A stretch of DNA of 64,000 nucleotides from Paulownia fortunei (Eukaryota; Streptophyta; Magnoliopsida; Lamiales; Paulowniaceae): contig CM033109.1 in NCBI GenBank assembly GCA_019321725.1, forward strand, positions 18,259,993 to 18,323,992, in the 5' to 3' direction. Positions 12,997-24,091 of the stretch are shown in pieces; the stretch's first letter is position 1, and each line of letters starts with the position of its first letter. The notes under the pieces were generated by a model. That model was not told the DNA's origin, ran no database searches, and was given only the letters and a program-made list of their open reading frames with translations. Made by a program: the position numbers and the translations under genes.

Positions 12997-14071
12997 CTAA
13001 ACCCCTTACGATTGTCATGCAATAGGAAAACATATCAAAGTACAACATGTTGTACACAAGGTTACCATAGTACCTCAAGTCTAGGAACTAGTTAATCACT
13101 ATCATAAATTCTCATTTGACGAACAATATTTTCAATTGAGAATTTTCAGTGGGTTCATTCGATGTACTTGTTCTCCAATAAGCACCCACACATATGCAAT
13201 AGGATCACCACGCTAATGCCTACAGAGTAAGACATTATCTTTTTGAGAATAATCGTGTGTGCATGTCTTTTTGGGCTTACTGATGTCTCATCTCATTGAA
13301 TTCTAGACTCAGAATGAGTTTAAAACTAAATCCATAGAAGCATATTCCATGATCTCATTATATGCGCAACCATGCCCCCTAACTCTGTATTATCCAAAGA
13401 CTTTATCTAATTGTCTAAATGCAATTATATGTAAAAAAGTTATTTAATTAATATATTTTGAATAAAAGTGTTCACAACAAGAGTATAGAAGCAGCCAGTA
13501 ATTGGCATTCCTAGCACTACTCTTACACACATATGATGTGATCAACTGTCTTAAAACCTTATAGTTTTCCTTACAATGAACTACCTGCATCCCCTTCTCA
13601 TTCATGTGTCCAAGCCTATAATGTCATAGTTCAGAGCTAACAGCGAAATCAGCAAAAGCTATGGTATTCATGCAATTAGAATTAATATAGAAGGTTCTAA
13701 TCTTACTTCCTTGAGCAACAACCATGGCTCCCTTTGTGACCTTCAAACCTCCACAACTGAAATCAAACTTTGCATCAAACCTGGTATATGCCTCACCCTC
13801 TGAGTCATCCATAAGACTCATAAGTATTTTCAAAATGACATCACCAATACCAATAATATTCAAAGGTTCTGCATCAGCAAGATAAACCTTTCCATTATTT
13901 CTAGCTATGTACTTCTCCAAAACATCACAATAAGCTATAGTATTAAAAGATGCTTCCTAGTCTATTACCTAAGAATCACAAGAGTTATCAACAAACGATA
14001 GTAGTGAATTACATACCTTATCAGCGACCACATTGGCCACATCATTATTCTTATTTCCATTGTTTGGAGCC
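12997..14071 (-). repeat. Array unit 4
   Basis: The minus-strand frame at 13920-13624 reads KVYLADAEPLNIIGIGDVIL and then SCGGLKVTKGAMVVAQGSK, the longest uninterrupted protease-to-pre-integrase piece in the array (98 codons). Confidence 0.85.
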
Positions 14072-14718
14072 CTAAAACCCTTATGATTGTCATGCAATTG
14101 GAAACTATATCAAAGTGTAATATATTATTCACAAGGTTACCAATATGCCTCAAATCTAAAGATTAGTCAATGCACTATCGTAAATTCTCATTTGATGAAC
14201 AATATTTTTAATTGAGAATTTCTAGTGGGTTCGTTCGTTGTACTTGTTCTCCAACAAGTACCCACACATATACAATAGAATCATCACGTCGATACCTAAA
14301 GAGTGCGACATCCTCCTTTTGAGAATGATTGTGTGTGCAAGTAGGTTTATCTATATCTCATCTTAATGAATCCTAGACTCATAATGAGTTTAAGACTAAA
14401 GCCATAAAGACATATTCTATGATCGCTATTATGTGCGTAATCATATCACATAGCTCTATATTATCTAAAAAATTTATTTAATTATCTAAATATAATTATG
14501 GAAAATAAAAGTCATTTAATTAATATATTTTAAATAAAAGTGTTCACAATAAGAGTATAGAAGCAGCCAGTAATTGGCATGTCGGGCACTAGTCTTACAC
14601 ACATATGTTGTGATCAACTGTCTTCAAATCTTGTAGTTTTTCTCAAAGTGAATTGCCTTCATCCCCCTCTCACTCATGTGCCCAAGCCTATAATCATAGC
14701 TCAGAGTTAACAACAGAA

Positions 14719-14723
14719 TCAAC
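14719..14723. repeat. Target-site duplication, left (TCAAC)
   Basis: TCAAC here is repeated at 17583-17587. Removing 14724-17587 restores the unit sequence found in the other array units. Confidence 0.8.
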
Positions 14724-17582
14724 TATGATACCCGAGCATCTTACTACTTACATGGCCACATATGATTCATGTATTATATGTTAATTACGTGCTATTTGCA
14801 TTGGTATGACATCATATAATTCATTTTATTTTATATGGCGTTGTTAACCATTAAACTTAATTTTGAAGCTCTCGCACGGTATTGATTATCGAATCCCCTA
14901 ACCTAAGTGATTGATTTTGAATTGAGATAAGAAGAAATTTAGGTATCAATATAGTGAATAGTGCTAGGTTACACGTGGTAACCTTAGGAGTTCGAAAGGT
15001 GTCACCAAAAAGTTTATAAAAAGGAAGTCGGTTTGATCAAGAATTTTAATATTATATGTATATTTAAATCATACACTTGGGACAAATAGACATACAATAC
15101 TATAATTTAAATGTTATATAACTAGGTTCATAGGCTTATAACACTTTTGGTGCACAAACTTATCAATCGGGCAAGAACCGATGATTTTTCAAGTGAAGAA
15201 CCTAATGAACGGACATAGGAACTAGCTACGGGAATGAATGGTGATGAAGATAGGTTGCAACCAAATAAGAATATGTGAGACACACAAGATTAGGGTTGCA
15301 AGATAAGGGAGAAAATTAGATTATACCATTACATGCCACCTCATGCTTAGACTTATCAAGCTAGAACTTCAACCTATTCTTCACTCTTAAGCTAATAGCC
15401 ATGACTTGAACCTTATTCTAAACCATTTTAGCTTCTAAATACATGGAAAAGTACTCTAAATAGGTCCTAAGTGATTCCAACTGAAAAAGGGAAATAACCA
15501 AGTTCAAGTAGAAAACTGTGCAAGGTGAGCTTAACCTACAGGTTTGGCATGACTTTCAGATTTATTTTTGAGGTTTATTGGATTATTAAGCTTTGAATAT
15601 TATTTATAAATGTGTTGGGATGTTATTAGATAGGCTTTAATGCATAAAGAAAGGGTTTGTGGTTGGAAATATTTGATAGAAAACACTTGTACTAGAAACT
15701 GTCACCTTGCTATATTCTTGTATTTTAGCCTTCAAAAGTATATGGTATGTTGAATAAAACCTATAATTATCATCATATACATATTTATATATGAGTTAAG
15801 AGTATTGGAATAAATTTTAATCGGTTAGAAATTGAAATAAAGAATGATATTGGAGAAACACTCAAACTGCCAAAGTAGCAAAATCTATTTTGGTGTGTTG
15901 TGAAGGAGACTAAATTAGAGGAGCTCAATCCATTAGTTTTGGAAAGAATATAACCTGGTGGTCTCTGTGTATATATTATATAAGTGTGGTAAAAATTTAG
16001 AAGAGATTGAATATACGTAAGGGTGCCAAAACCATTAATGTCATGAAGTGTGCAAAATTGTCACGGTAGGAAAATAATCTATTTCAGTATGTTGTGAAGG
16101 GAGCTGAACTTGGAAAGCTATATCCATGAGTTTTATCAATTCTATGATATGGTTATATTTATATACATGTTATCTAAGTGTGATAAAAAATGGGAGTGAT
16201 TTGATATGTTTAGGGATGTCAAAATTATCATACAACTAAATTGGACAGCAAGTAAATATGAAAATATGAATTTGTCCCATATGATAACTTAGCATATTTC
16301 AACCTAAACATGTTGTTATTGAGTATTAATAATTAGTTACATGATATTAGAGTTATAATACTTCAATTATATGATGTTTACATGTATCTAAGATGAGAAA
16401 TTAAAGTATTTGAGGGACTAGATTGAGTTCTAGTTTGTAAAACCAAGATAGCTTGGTTAGTATGATATTTTATTCTTTCAACTTGCCAAATTGGGAATGG
16501 TGCTTGATGTTGGTAATATTACAGGCTATTTTACATCTAAGATTAGAGGGGAACAATAAATAAATCTAGACTAAGCCACCAACCAAGTGAAAGGTAAGTA
16601 AAGATTCATTTGCAACTACAATGCATAGATATAGTAGATGTGTGAATTATATGTAATATCATAAATCATATATGCATAGTAAAGGGCTCTCTATTGAGCA
16701 TACATACATGGGCATTGTCATTGGCATGTACATGCATCATATACGAGCATTGTGATAAATCTTGCATTGCATGGCATGATTCTGAGAAAGAAAAATATTT
16801 TGCTGACCACTACTACTGCACCGAAGCATGTATGGATTTGTATGGTTTTATGCATGGATTTGCAGGTTCGCGTGCATGAATTTGCATGCTTATATGATTA
16901 TTGGCTATTGAATTATGGCGATGTACAGAGTTCTTTCCGGTGCATGGAATAGTAGCGTTGGTCAGGGGCCCAAGAAAGAAATGATTTTGAGAGAAATATT
17001 TGATGCATAAAATTGCATTGTGGGCATAGCATTTTGAGATGCATGACTTGATATTGTGAATTATTCTTTAACATGCATAATCTTTACTTGTTGAGTATTA
17101 ACTCATATAGTTTATACATTGTAGGTGAGTACGACGACGCTTGAAGTATTTTTTACTGGTTGGGCAGCTGTTGGAGCTCCTGCAGGTGTCTGAGGGAGTG
17201 TGTACACGAATGACGATTTATTGGGCTATTTTGTTGGCTTATTATATTTTGAGTCTGTTGTATTATATTTTTAGACTGGTTCTATATTTTCCCTTTTAAA
17301 ACTTTACTATAAATAAGTATGTAAATATTGTGGTCATTGTGGGTATTGTGCTTTTATATAGTATGTAAATATTATGGTCGTTGTGGGTGTTGTACTTTTA
17401 TATAAATACTGATCCTGCTATATACATAACATGTGTGAGAAAGTATTTTAAACAAGTATGTGCATGTAAGAAGTGATTTATCTTTTCTAAAGTGTTGCAA
17501 AAAAAAATATTCCATACATGCACACAGGTTCTATCATGTCAAATTATACTAGATATCTAGTTATCAAGTAGTGGGTGTTACA
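14724..17582. mobile_element. 2.86-kb insert, probable solo long LTR
   Basis: The insert is bounded by TCAAC repeats and interrupts array unit 5. Its ends form a short imperfect inverted repeat, TATGATACCC at the left and GGGTGTTACA at the right; TGTAACACCC-type ends are common in plant gypsy LTRs. The left TG has apparently become TA. No gag, pol or transposase frame was found, which fits a solo LTR left by LTR recombination. A non-autonomous element of another kind is possible. Part of it (15114-16492) reappears inverted in the left arm. Confidence 0.65.
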
Positions 17583-17587
17583 TCAAC

Positions 17588-18800
17588 AAAAGCTATGGTA
17601 TCCCGGTAATTGGAATTAATATAGAGTGTTCTAATCTTATTTCCTCGAGCAACAACCATGGCTACCTTTGTGACCTTTCAACCTCCACAACTGAAAGTAA
17701 CATTATGTCCTTTATCATCAAATTATCAACAAAAATCAAATTTCACATCAAACCTGGTACTTGCCTCACCCTATAAGTCTTCCACATTGACTCATTAAGT
17801 ATTTTCAAAATGACATCACCATTACCAATAATATTCACAGGTTCTCCACTAGCAAGATAAACTTTTCCATGATTTTTTGCAATATAATTCTCCAAGATAT
17901 TACGATAAGCCTAGTATGAAATGATGTTTTCGAATCTTTTACCTAAGAATCATAAGTAAAGAATTATGTACCTCATCGGTGATTGCATTTGCCACATCAT
18001 TGTTCTTGTCACTATTCTTCCTTGTAGCATTACAGTTCTTCTTCAAGTAACTAATCTTGCCATAATTCCAGCACTCTACATTCTTGCCATTTCTAGACTT
18101 GCTCCTCCCATTTTTTGACATGCCTTTATTACCATTACCCCTACTTGAATTTCTCTCAGAGTTTTTACCCCCCATTATCAACATTGAGAGCCAAATTTGA
18201 TGTTGAGACTTCTCTAGAATCCTTAATGCAAACTTTTTTCACTCAAATAGAATTGATATTAATAAATTTTAATTTTGCATCCCAATCAAGGTGGTAACGG
18301 GCGCTTTGATGGGTACCATTTTATTTGGTAATGGAGCCAAGAGAATCATATCACATATCTCATCATCAGATTTAATCTCCATAGAGACCAATTGATTTAC
18401 TACAGTACTAAATTCATTCAGATGCTCTACCACTAAACCACCTTTAGGCATCTTCAAATTAAATAATTTTTTTCAAGAGATGCACCTTAATATATGTTGA
18501 GGGCTTCTTATACATATTTGAAAATTCTTTCGTCAACCCTATTGTGGTCCTCTCCTTCGTTATATTATGGCTATGTTCTTCAACAATATCAAAACTAATC
18601 ACCCCCAACACCTATCTATCAAAGAGATTCCAATCATCATCCTGCATGCCTTCATTTTTCATCCTTTCCAAAGGTAAATGCAATTTCTTGCTATAGAGGT
18701 AGTACTCCATCTACATCTTCCATAACAAAAAATTTGAACCATCAAAAAGGGGATACACGATACCAATCCTTCTTCGCCCACCATCGTTCTCAAACTGAAC
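17588..18800 (-). pseudogene. Copia gag-protease pseudogene, right arm
   Basis: Minus-strand partner of the left gag. The gag core is at 18457-18269, then the zinc-knuckle portion at 18184-17939 with the same degenerate CWNYGKISYLKKNC. The two pieces are separated by a frameshift around 18185-18270. The start ATG lies near 18785. The shared stops and shared degenerate knuckle show that the element was already dead before the segment was duplicated. Confidence 0.85.
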
Positions 18801-18818
18801 ATTAGCTTTAGCACCAAT

Positions 18819-20172
18819 TGTTAGGAATTAGTTGCATTCTAATTCTCTAAAATTATTGAGAACGAACAAAATTGCAAATAAAATTAAATGCAAGACACGC
18901 CAAATTTATATAAGTTCTCCATAATATGTGACTACGTCCTATTTTACCGCCATAGATTTTACTATGATGGAAGAAAATTATAAATTACAAGAGAATTATC
19001 TTGCACTCTAAGGCCAAAATATGATTTTTCTCTCAAAAACACTCGAAATACTATATCAATCTTTCGAATCCAACCCCTTCTCTTATATATATTAGGATTC
19101 TACAAAAAAAAAGGCCCAAATCTACATCTAAAACTCATCTCGTGCCTAGTGACATTCTTTTTCAGATCAAATTGCATGGTGCTGCTCACTCTGCACATAG
19201 GCGCCTAATTGTGGAGCCTCACTAACAATGTACCTCTATTTTCTTTTCTTTTCTTTTTTATTCATTCTTTCTTTCTTCTTTTGTTCGATTTGGTACCACA
19301 ACTCACCAAAATAACCTTTCAGTTAATGACGCTCCATGGGTATTAGATACGAAGTGTGATTCTCATTTTTGTATTAATTTATAGGTAATGACAAAAAGCA
19401 AGAAGTTAAGTAGAGAACAGATAACCCTAAGTCTGGGGAAGTTGCTCCATTAGCCACTTAACATTAGGCGGTGGAATTAGAATAATTTTAAAGAACTACT
19501 TTTATATACCTAAAATAAAAAAAATATTATCTCTATCCTTGTGTTGGATAAGGAAGGTTGTCAATTTTCAGTAGCTAAACTCGTTGCAATCAGCTGGAAG
19601 TTTGAGGTAAAAGTTTCAAACATTTATAATATACATAGAAACACAACTAATTCAAACATATTTTTATTTTTACACAAACCTAGCAAAAATATTTTCAACC
19701 TTGAAGTATGAAAATAAGTTTGAAAATGAAACCTAATGGGCACCAACTTTTTCCACACAAAAATTAATTTTATATAATTGATCTATCGGAACAATAAAGA
19801 ATACATTAAAAATACTATAATTGTTATAATAATTATTTTTAAAAAATTTAAAATTCACTATGTCACGTATCCGAAGGCCTATGCAAACTCAATTGGGGTA
19901 GTGCACTTTCTCCCCATCCGATCAATTTGTTTTGGCCAGCAAATTTAAAATGTTCCCACACACCATTGATCCAATTTCTATCAAAATATTCCGCGAGATT
20001 CTCACATAGTATGATTGTTTTGTAATTTGTATGTTGAACTTATGTATTTCATTTCACCATCGAAACCTAATTATGGTATAATAAAGTGAAATATTTCATA
20101 AAAATAAATTGTCGTGGGATAATCTCCTGCCTAATATATGGACATTTCAACCAATTATCTTATAATTACGAA
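18819..20172 (-). repeat. Copia-type 5' LTR, right arm
   Basis: Complement of the left-arm LTR. Its inner end is TGTTAGGAATTAG at 18819 on the plus strand, next to the primer-binding-site-like GCTTTAGCACCA at 18807-18818. The outer limit was not determined. Confidence 0.6.
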
Positions 20173-21958
20173 TTATTTAATGGTTATTTCTTTCTAAATT
20201 TACACGTGTGAGATAATGAAAAGTTAATTAATAATTATTCTTCCAATCATTAATATGATAAGAGTAAAATTATACAAATATGTTGGGCTATTTGTGAATC
20301 AAATCTAGGAATAAGAGAAATACTGATAATGAGATCTACTCTTTTTGCTATCTAGATACGCGCAATCAGCATCATCTCTTTTATGCGTAATCAAATTGAA
20401 CTCCAAACTACCTATTATCCTAAACTAAACAAACGTGCATAAATAAGATAATGGAGGGACAACGATATAAATAATTTTGAATTATCCTTCCCACATAAAC
20501 TTTCATAAACATAAAAATAAAATTACTTTATAATTAAAAAATAATTCAAATTCACTGAAATGTCCACATATTAGAGAAGTGGATTGCTCATAAGAATAAT
20601 TTTGGTGAAGCATTCCACATTATTTAACCAAACATAAGGATTTGACTGTGAAGTACAACATTTTTATATGATTTAGGTGGTTAAATACATCTTTTTTTAA
20701 GTTCATAGGGGTTGTTCAAACAAATAAATAGATTGGGGTGGCGAGTGCAATACCCCTCAAAGGTTACGCCGTCGACTTTTTCATTCAATTATAAAATTCA
20801 CTAATAAAGTAAATAATATATTTTTTTTATTTTTATATAATTGATGTGATATAAAAAAAATAATAGTGCCCAAGAAAAATTAAATAATTTCTTCTCGCAA
20901 CATAATTTAACTAATGGGTGATAAACAATTCACTATTTATCACTCCTATATTAATATATATTTTTCATGTGAATTGTATCTTTTGGAAGCATAAAAACTT
21001 ACACATTTTAGAAACACTTTACTGCTTTGTACTATTAATTTTGCATCAATTGTCTTCTCTACTAATAAAGTCTCAAATAATCTCTAAACCAACAATTCTC
21101 TACTAATAAAGTCTCAAATAATCTCTAAACCAACAAAAATATAATGGACAAAAAATAGCCCTAAGTTACATAAAATGTTAAATTCATTTTTGTCTCATTT
21201 ATTATAGACTATATATTACTTTGTCCCCTTTACAATTAAATTTCAATTACTTTGACCCCATGTTTTATTTAATATTGATTTTAGTAAATAAATTAATCTT
21301 TAATTAAATATAAAATAAATGAATAGCAAAATATAATCTTAATAGCATAGAGAAGACGTGTTAAAGTTATAAAAAAAATATGTCACATAAATTTATATTA
21401 TTACCATTTATATATATACTGCTTTGATAAGTAAGTATTAATATTTAGGGTCAATTAGTTGATATTATCTAATAACATAGATATTTATATTATATATATT
21501 GGGATTATACAAGGTGCACATGTATAGGTAAAACATATTAACTAACTAATTAGTTATTTATTTGTGAAGAAAAATCGAAATTAGAAAAAAAAAATAAGTA
21601 CAGTTTACCCCCTTGACTATCAAATGTCAATTAATTTGAAAGTCTTAATTTATTTTTTATTTTTCCATTTGAAAGTCTTAATTGAATTAACATTCTTTAA
21701 AAAAAATTATTTTATATTTTTCTTTCATATATATATAACAACACATTCTTTAAAATTAAATATTGCATAAAAAATTATACGGTTTGGTTTACTTGGGCCT
21801 GAACACCATAGAGCCCAAATAATAAAGGGCCTATAGTCAAGCAGAACGCACACAACAATTTGGGCTTTAGCTACATTTTTTTTCTGATCTAATTGATTAG
21901 GAAATCTAGTGCAAAATCCTTAAGTTAAATACTTGCTATAGCCAAATTGATGAAGAAG

Positions 21959-22028
<70 letters not shown>
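21959..22028. repeat. Compound microsatellite (AT)n(GA)n
   Basis: AT dinucleotides with one interruption run to about 21996, followed by about 16 GA repeats. Confidence 0.95.
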
Positions 22029-22031
<3 letters not shown>

Positions 22032-23399
22032 GAGTCGATTTTGTGGCCGAAGGATGAAAAGCTTAATTAGCCAACAATTATCCAATAGAATTATATGCTA
22101 CCAAATTATGCTAATCGTTTCATCACTTAATATATAAGATCAATCCATGGTCACAAATACTTGTAATTATATCGCGTATAAAAAACAAATCATGTGTAAA
22201 AAGCGTATAACTATTTGATATGTTACAGTTTTTAATTAAAAAAAAAGCAAGAAATATTATTTAAAGGTTGAAATAAAGTCTAGAATATGTGTTTCCTTTC
22301 GTGTTTCAGTAACATGTAAAGAAATTGAATGGTCTCATGGACCCAAGTTGGTCAAGGGTCAGCTTCCCAAATAACATTACTCACTAACCAAAGCCCACAA
22401 CCTGTAACTAAAAGCCAACTTATCATAACTACATCCCTCGACACTCGTTATAGCTCGTCAGTTACATCCCAGGAGCCCATTAACTCCAAACAAGAACAGC
22501 CCAGTAGCCCACTAAGTCCAAACATATATAGGTGGCCATAGAGCACAATAACCATAAAACTAAGTGCATGTTTTAGAGCACTTTTAAAATGAAAATCCAT
22601 CTATAAAATGGACTTTTTAATATGAACTTGTTTAAAAAGTATTTATAAGTATTGTCAAGTGTTTAGTAAAAATATATTTTAATGCTCATTTAGTAGAAGT
22701 GTAAAAAAAGAAATTTAAAAGGCACAATTGAAGTGAATTATTTTAAAAGTTCATTTAAAAATAATTATCAAATATATAATTTTTTTACAAATAAATTTTC
22801 ATATCTAAAAGTTCATTTAAAATGAATTTCCCAATACCCATAAATTTATTGAAAAGATGAGAAAATTACAAAAATCGATGGACATAATCACATAACAAAG
22901 TAGCCAATTCTTATTGATTTAATCACCTAAGTTATTATCGAAATCGTCTTCCATCAACCCTATCTCGTTTTATCCAATAGACGAAAATATTACGTCATCA
23001 GCATTTCACAGTTTAAAACACTTGTTAGCATCCCCAAATTAGGCTGTCTTCGTCATTAAAAAAAGTCTAATAATTGTACAATTTTGGTGGAATTATTTCT
23101 GGATAAGTATTTAGCACACGATTATGACTTTGTCTTGCGAGGAGTTAGGTTAATTATGTATAAGGTGACTTATTGCAATTCAACAAAAAGATATATGGAG
23201 CTTGATACGTATAAAAACATGTAAGAAATAGAATTAACTATTGCATATACACAAATATCTATCTCAGTAAGAAAGTCAAAAAATCATTACATCAAGATCA
23301 TTGAATAAACAATCATAAATAAAGTAATTTGATTTATCTATGACCAATCAAAGACTACATCAAAATTGAAAGAAAGTAACACGAAATTTGTTAAATATC

Positions 23400-23470
23400 C
23401 ACTACGATTGGACTTGAACTTGGAATCTTGGGTGTCACCCTTCACATTTTAAGTTAAACTCATTAGCTAT
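23400..23470 (-). mobile_element. tRNA-derived SINE-like head
   Basis: On the minus strand AAGTTCAAGTCC (23421-23410) fits a pol III box B, and AGCTAATGAGTTTAACTT (23468-23451) fits a degenerate box A about 30 bases upstream. No cloverleaf or 3' tail was established; this could be chance in AT-rich DNA. Confidence 0.3.
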
Positions 23471-24083
23471 ATATATATATATATATATATCGAATATCTC
23501 ATTAATGTCAATCTTTTGGTGGATTGAACTCCTTTCCTTTCATTTTCATGTATCTACTTTGATTCGATAGGGAGTTTTACATGAGAGTTGAAAAAAAAAT
23601 TATATATGTTTATTATTCATAAAATTTAGTGGTTTAATTTTTCTTTTTTAAAAATTATATTTTTTTATAATAAAGAATTATTTTGGGACATTTAAATAAA
23701 CTGTAGTAATAAATTTGGTACAATTAATTAACACTATATCCCTTCAAATATCTAAATTATGCACACATATAAATCAAAATATCTCTTTCCCCCCTCAAAC
23801 TCAAAAATTCTTATATGATTTTAACCATTATGTGCAAGAGATAATTCTAAAACATCACTACACATAAAATAATACACTCTACTTTTTTGTGCCAAATGTG
23901 ATGATGCAAAGATAGAATTGAGGATAAAGAAATCTTTGACAAACTGATCAATTACTGCTCGGTCTGCAGATGTCTGAACGGCCACCCAATATCTCAGATT
24001 CTGCTGTCACCGGCCACTTGTGTTTGATTGATCTATCTAACTTCAATCCCTATCCACATTTCTAATGTCATGACGATGGGATA

Positions 24084-24091
24084 TATATATC
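24084..24091. repeat. hAT target-site duplication, left (TATATATC)
   Basis: Eight bases identical to 27422-27429, the length expected for hAT elements. The sequence is mostly TA repeats, but the closing C makes the match more than simple repeat. Confidence 0.7.

Larger units (their letters stand above)
9750..14718 (-). repeat. Tandem array of copia-derived units, period about 1.07 kb
   Basis: Five head-to-tail units start near 9750, 10854, 11926, 12997 and 14072, giving spacings of about 1104, 1072, 1071 and 1075 bases. A landmark CACCCACACA motif recurs near 9934, 11041, 12110, 13185 and 14260. On the minus strand each unit carries the end of a copia zinc-knuckle region, a protease remnant and a pre-integrase remnant (GGWKVTKGAM; LWHYRLG-like), followed by about 600 bases of non-coding sequence. 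The units differ by scattered substitutions and small indels, so they were not copied very recently. The array continues at 17588 after the insert that splits unit 5. Confidence 0.9.
14072..18015 (-). repeat. Array unit 5, split by a 2.86-kb insert
   Basis: Unit homology runs from 14072 to 14723, stops, and resumes at 17588 in phase with the other units, continuing to about 18015 where the full gag sequence of the right arm takes over. Without the insert the unit is about 1.08 kb, the same as its neighbours. This unit therefore joins the array to the parental copia gag. Confidence 0.85.
15114..20172 (-). repeat. Right arm of large inverted duplication
   Basis: Counterpart of 1-3987. This copy is more complete because it keeps 16493-17660, which the left arm lost. 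It also shows uninterrupted passage from the copia LTR through gag into array unit 5, so it probably represents the original arrangement and the left arm the derived one. Since the left arm reaches base 1, 20172 is only where the comparison ends. Confidence 0.92.
20173..24083. other. AT-rich intergenic DNA without recognised gene
   Basis: No host coding sequence was recognised. A diverged relative of the arm's outer end (about 20545-20780) is suggested by shared phrases such as GAAATGTCCACATATTAG. A duplicated phrase near 21055-21137, an AT/GA microsatellite, a MITE-like AT-rich stretch (about 22560-22860) with repeated TTCATTTAAAA phrases, and a tRNA-like SINE candidate also occur. The 70-codon frame at 22329-22541 has no recognisable motif. 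Confidence 0.6.

Noticed and set aside
9750..14718. Gene family of tandem small proteins
   Set aside because: The short minus-strand frames are decayed copia protease/pre-integrase pieces repeated by array amplification, with stops at varying places.
22329..22541. 70-codon plus-strand frame
   Set aside because: No motif, no splice or promoter context, no recognisable family.
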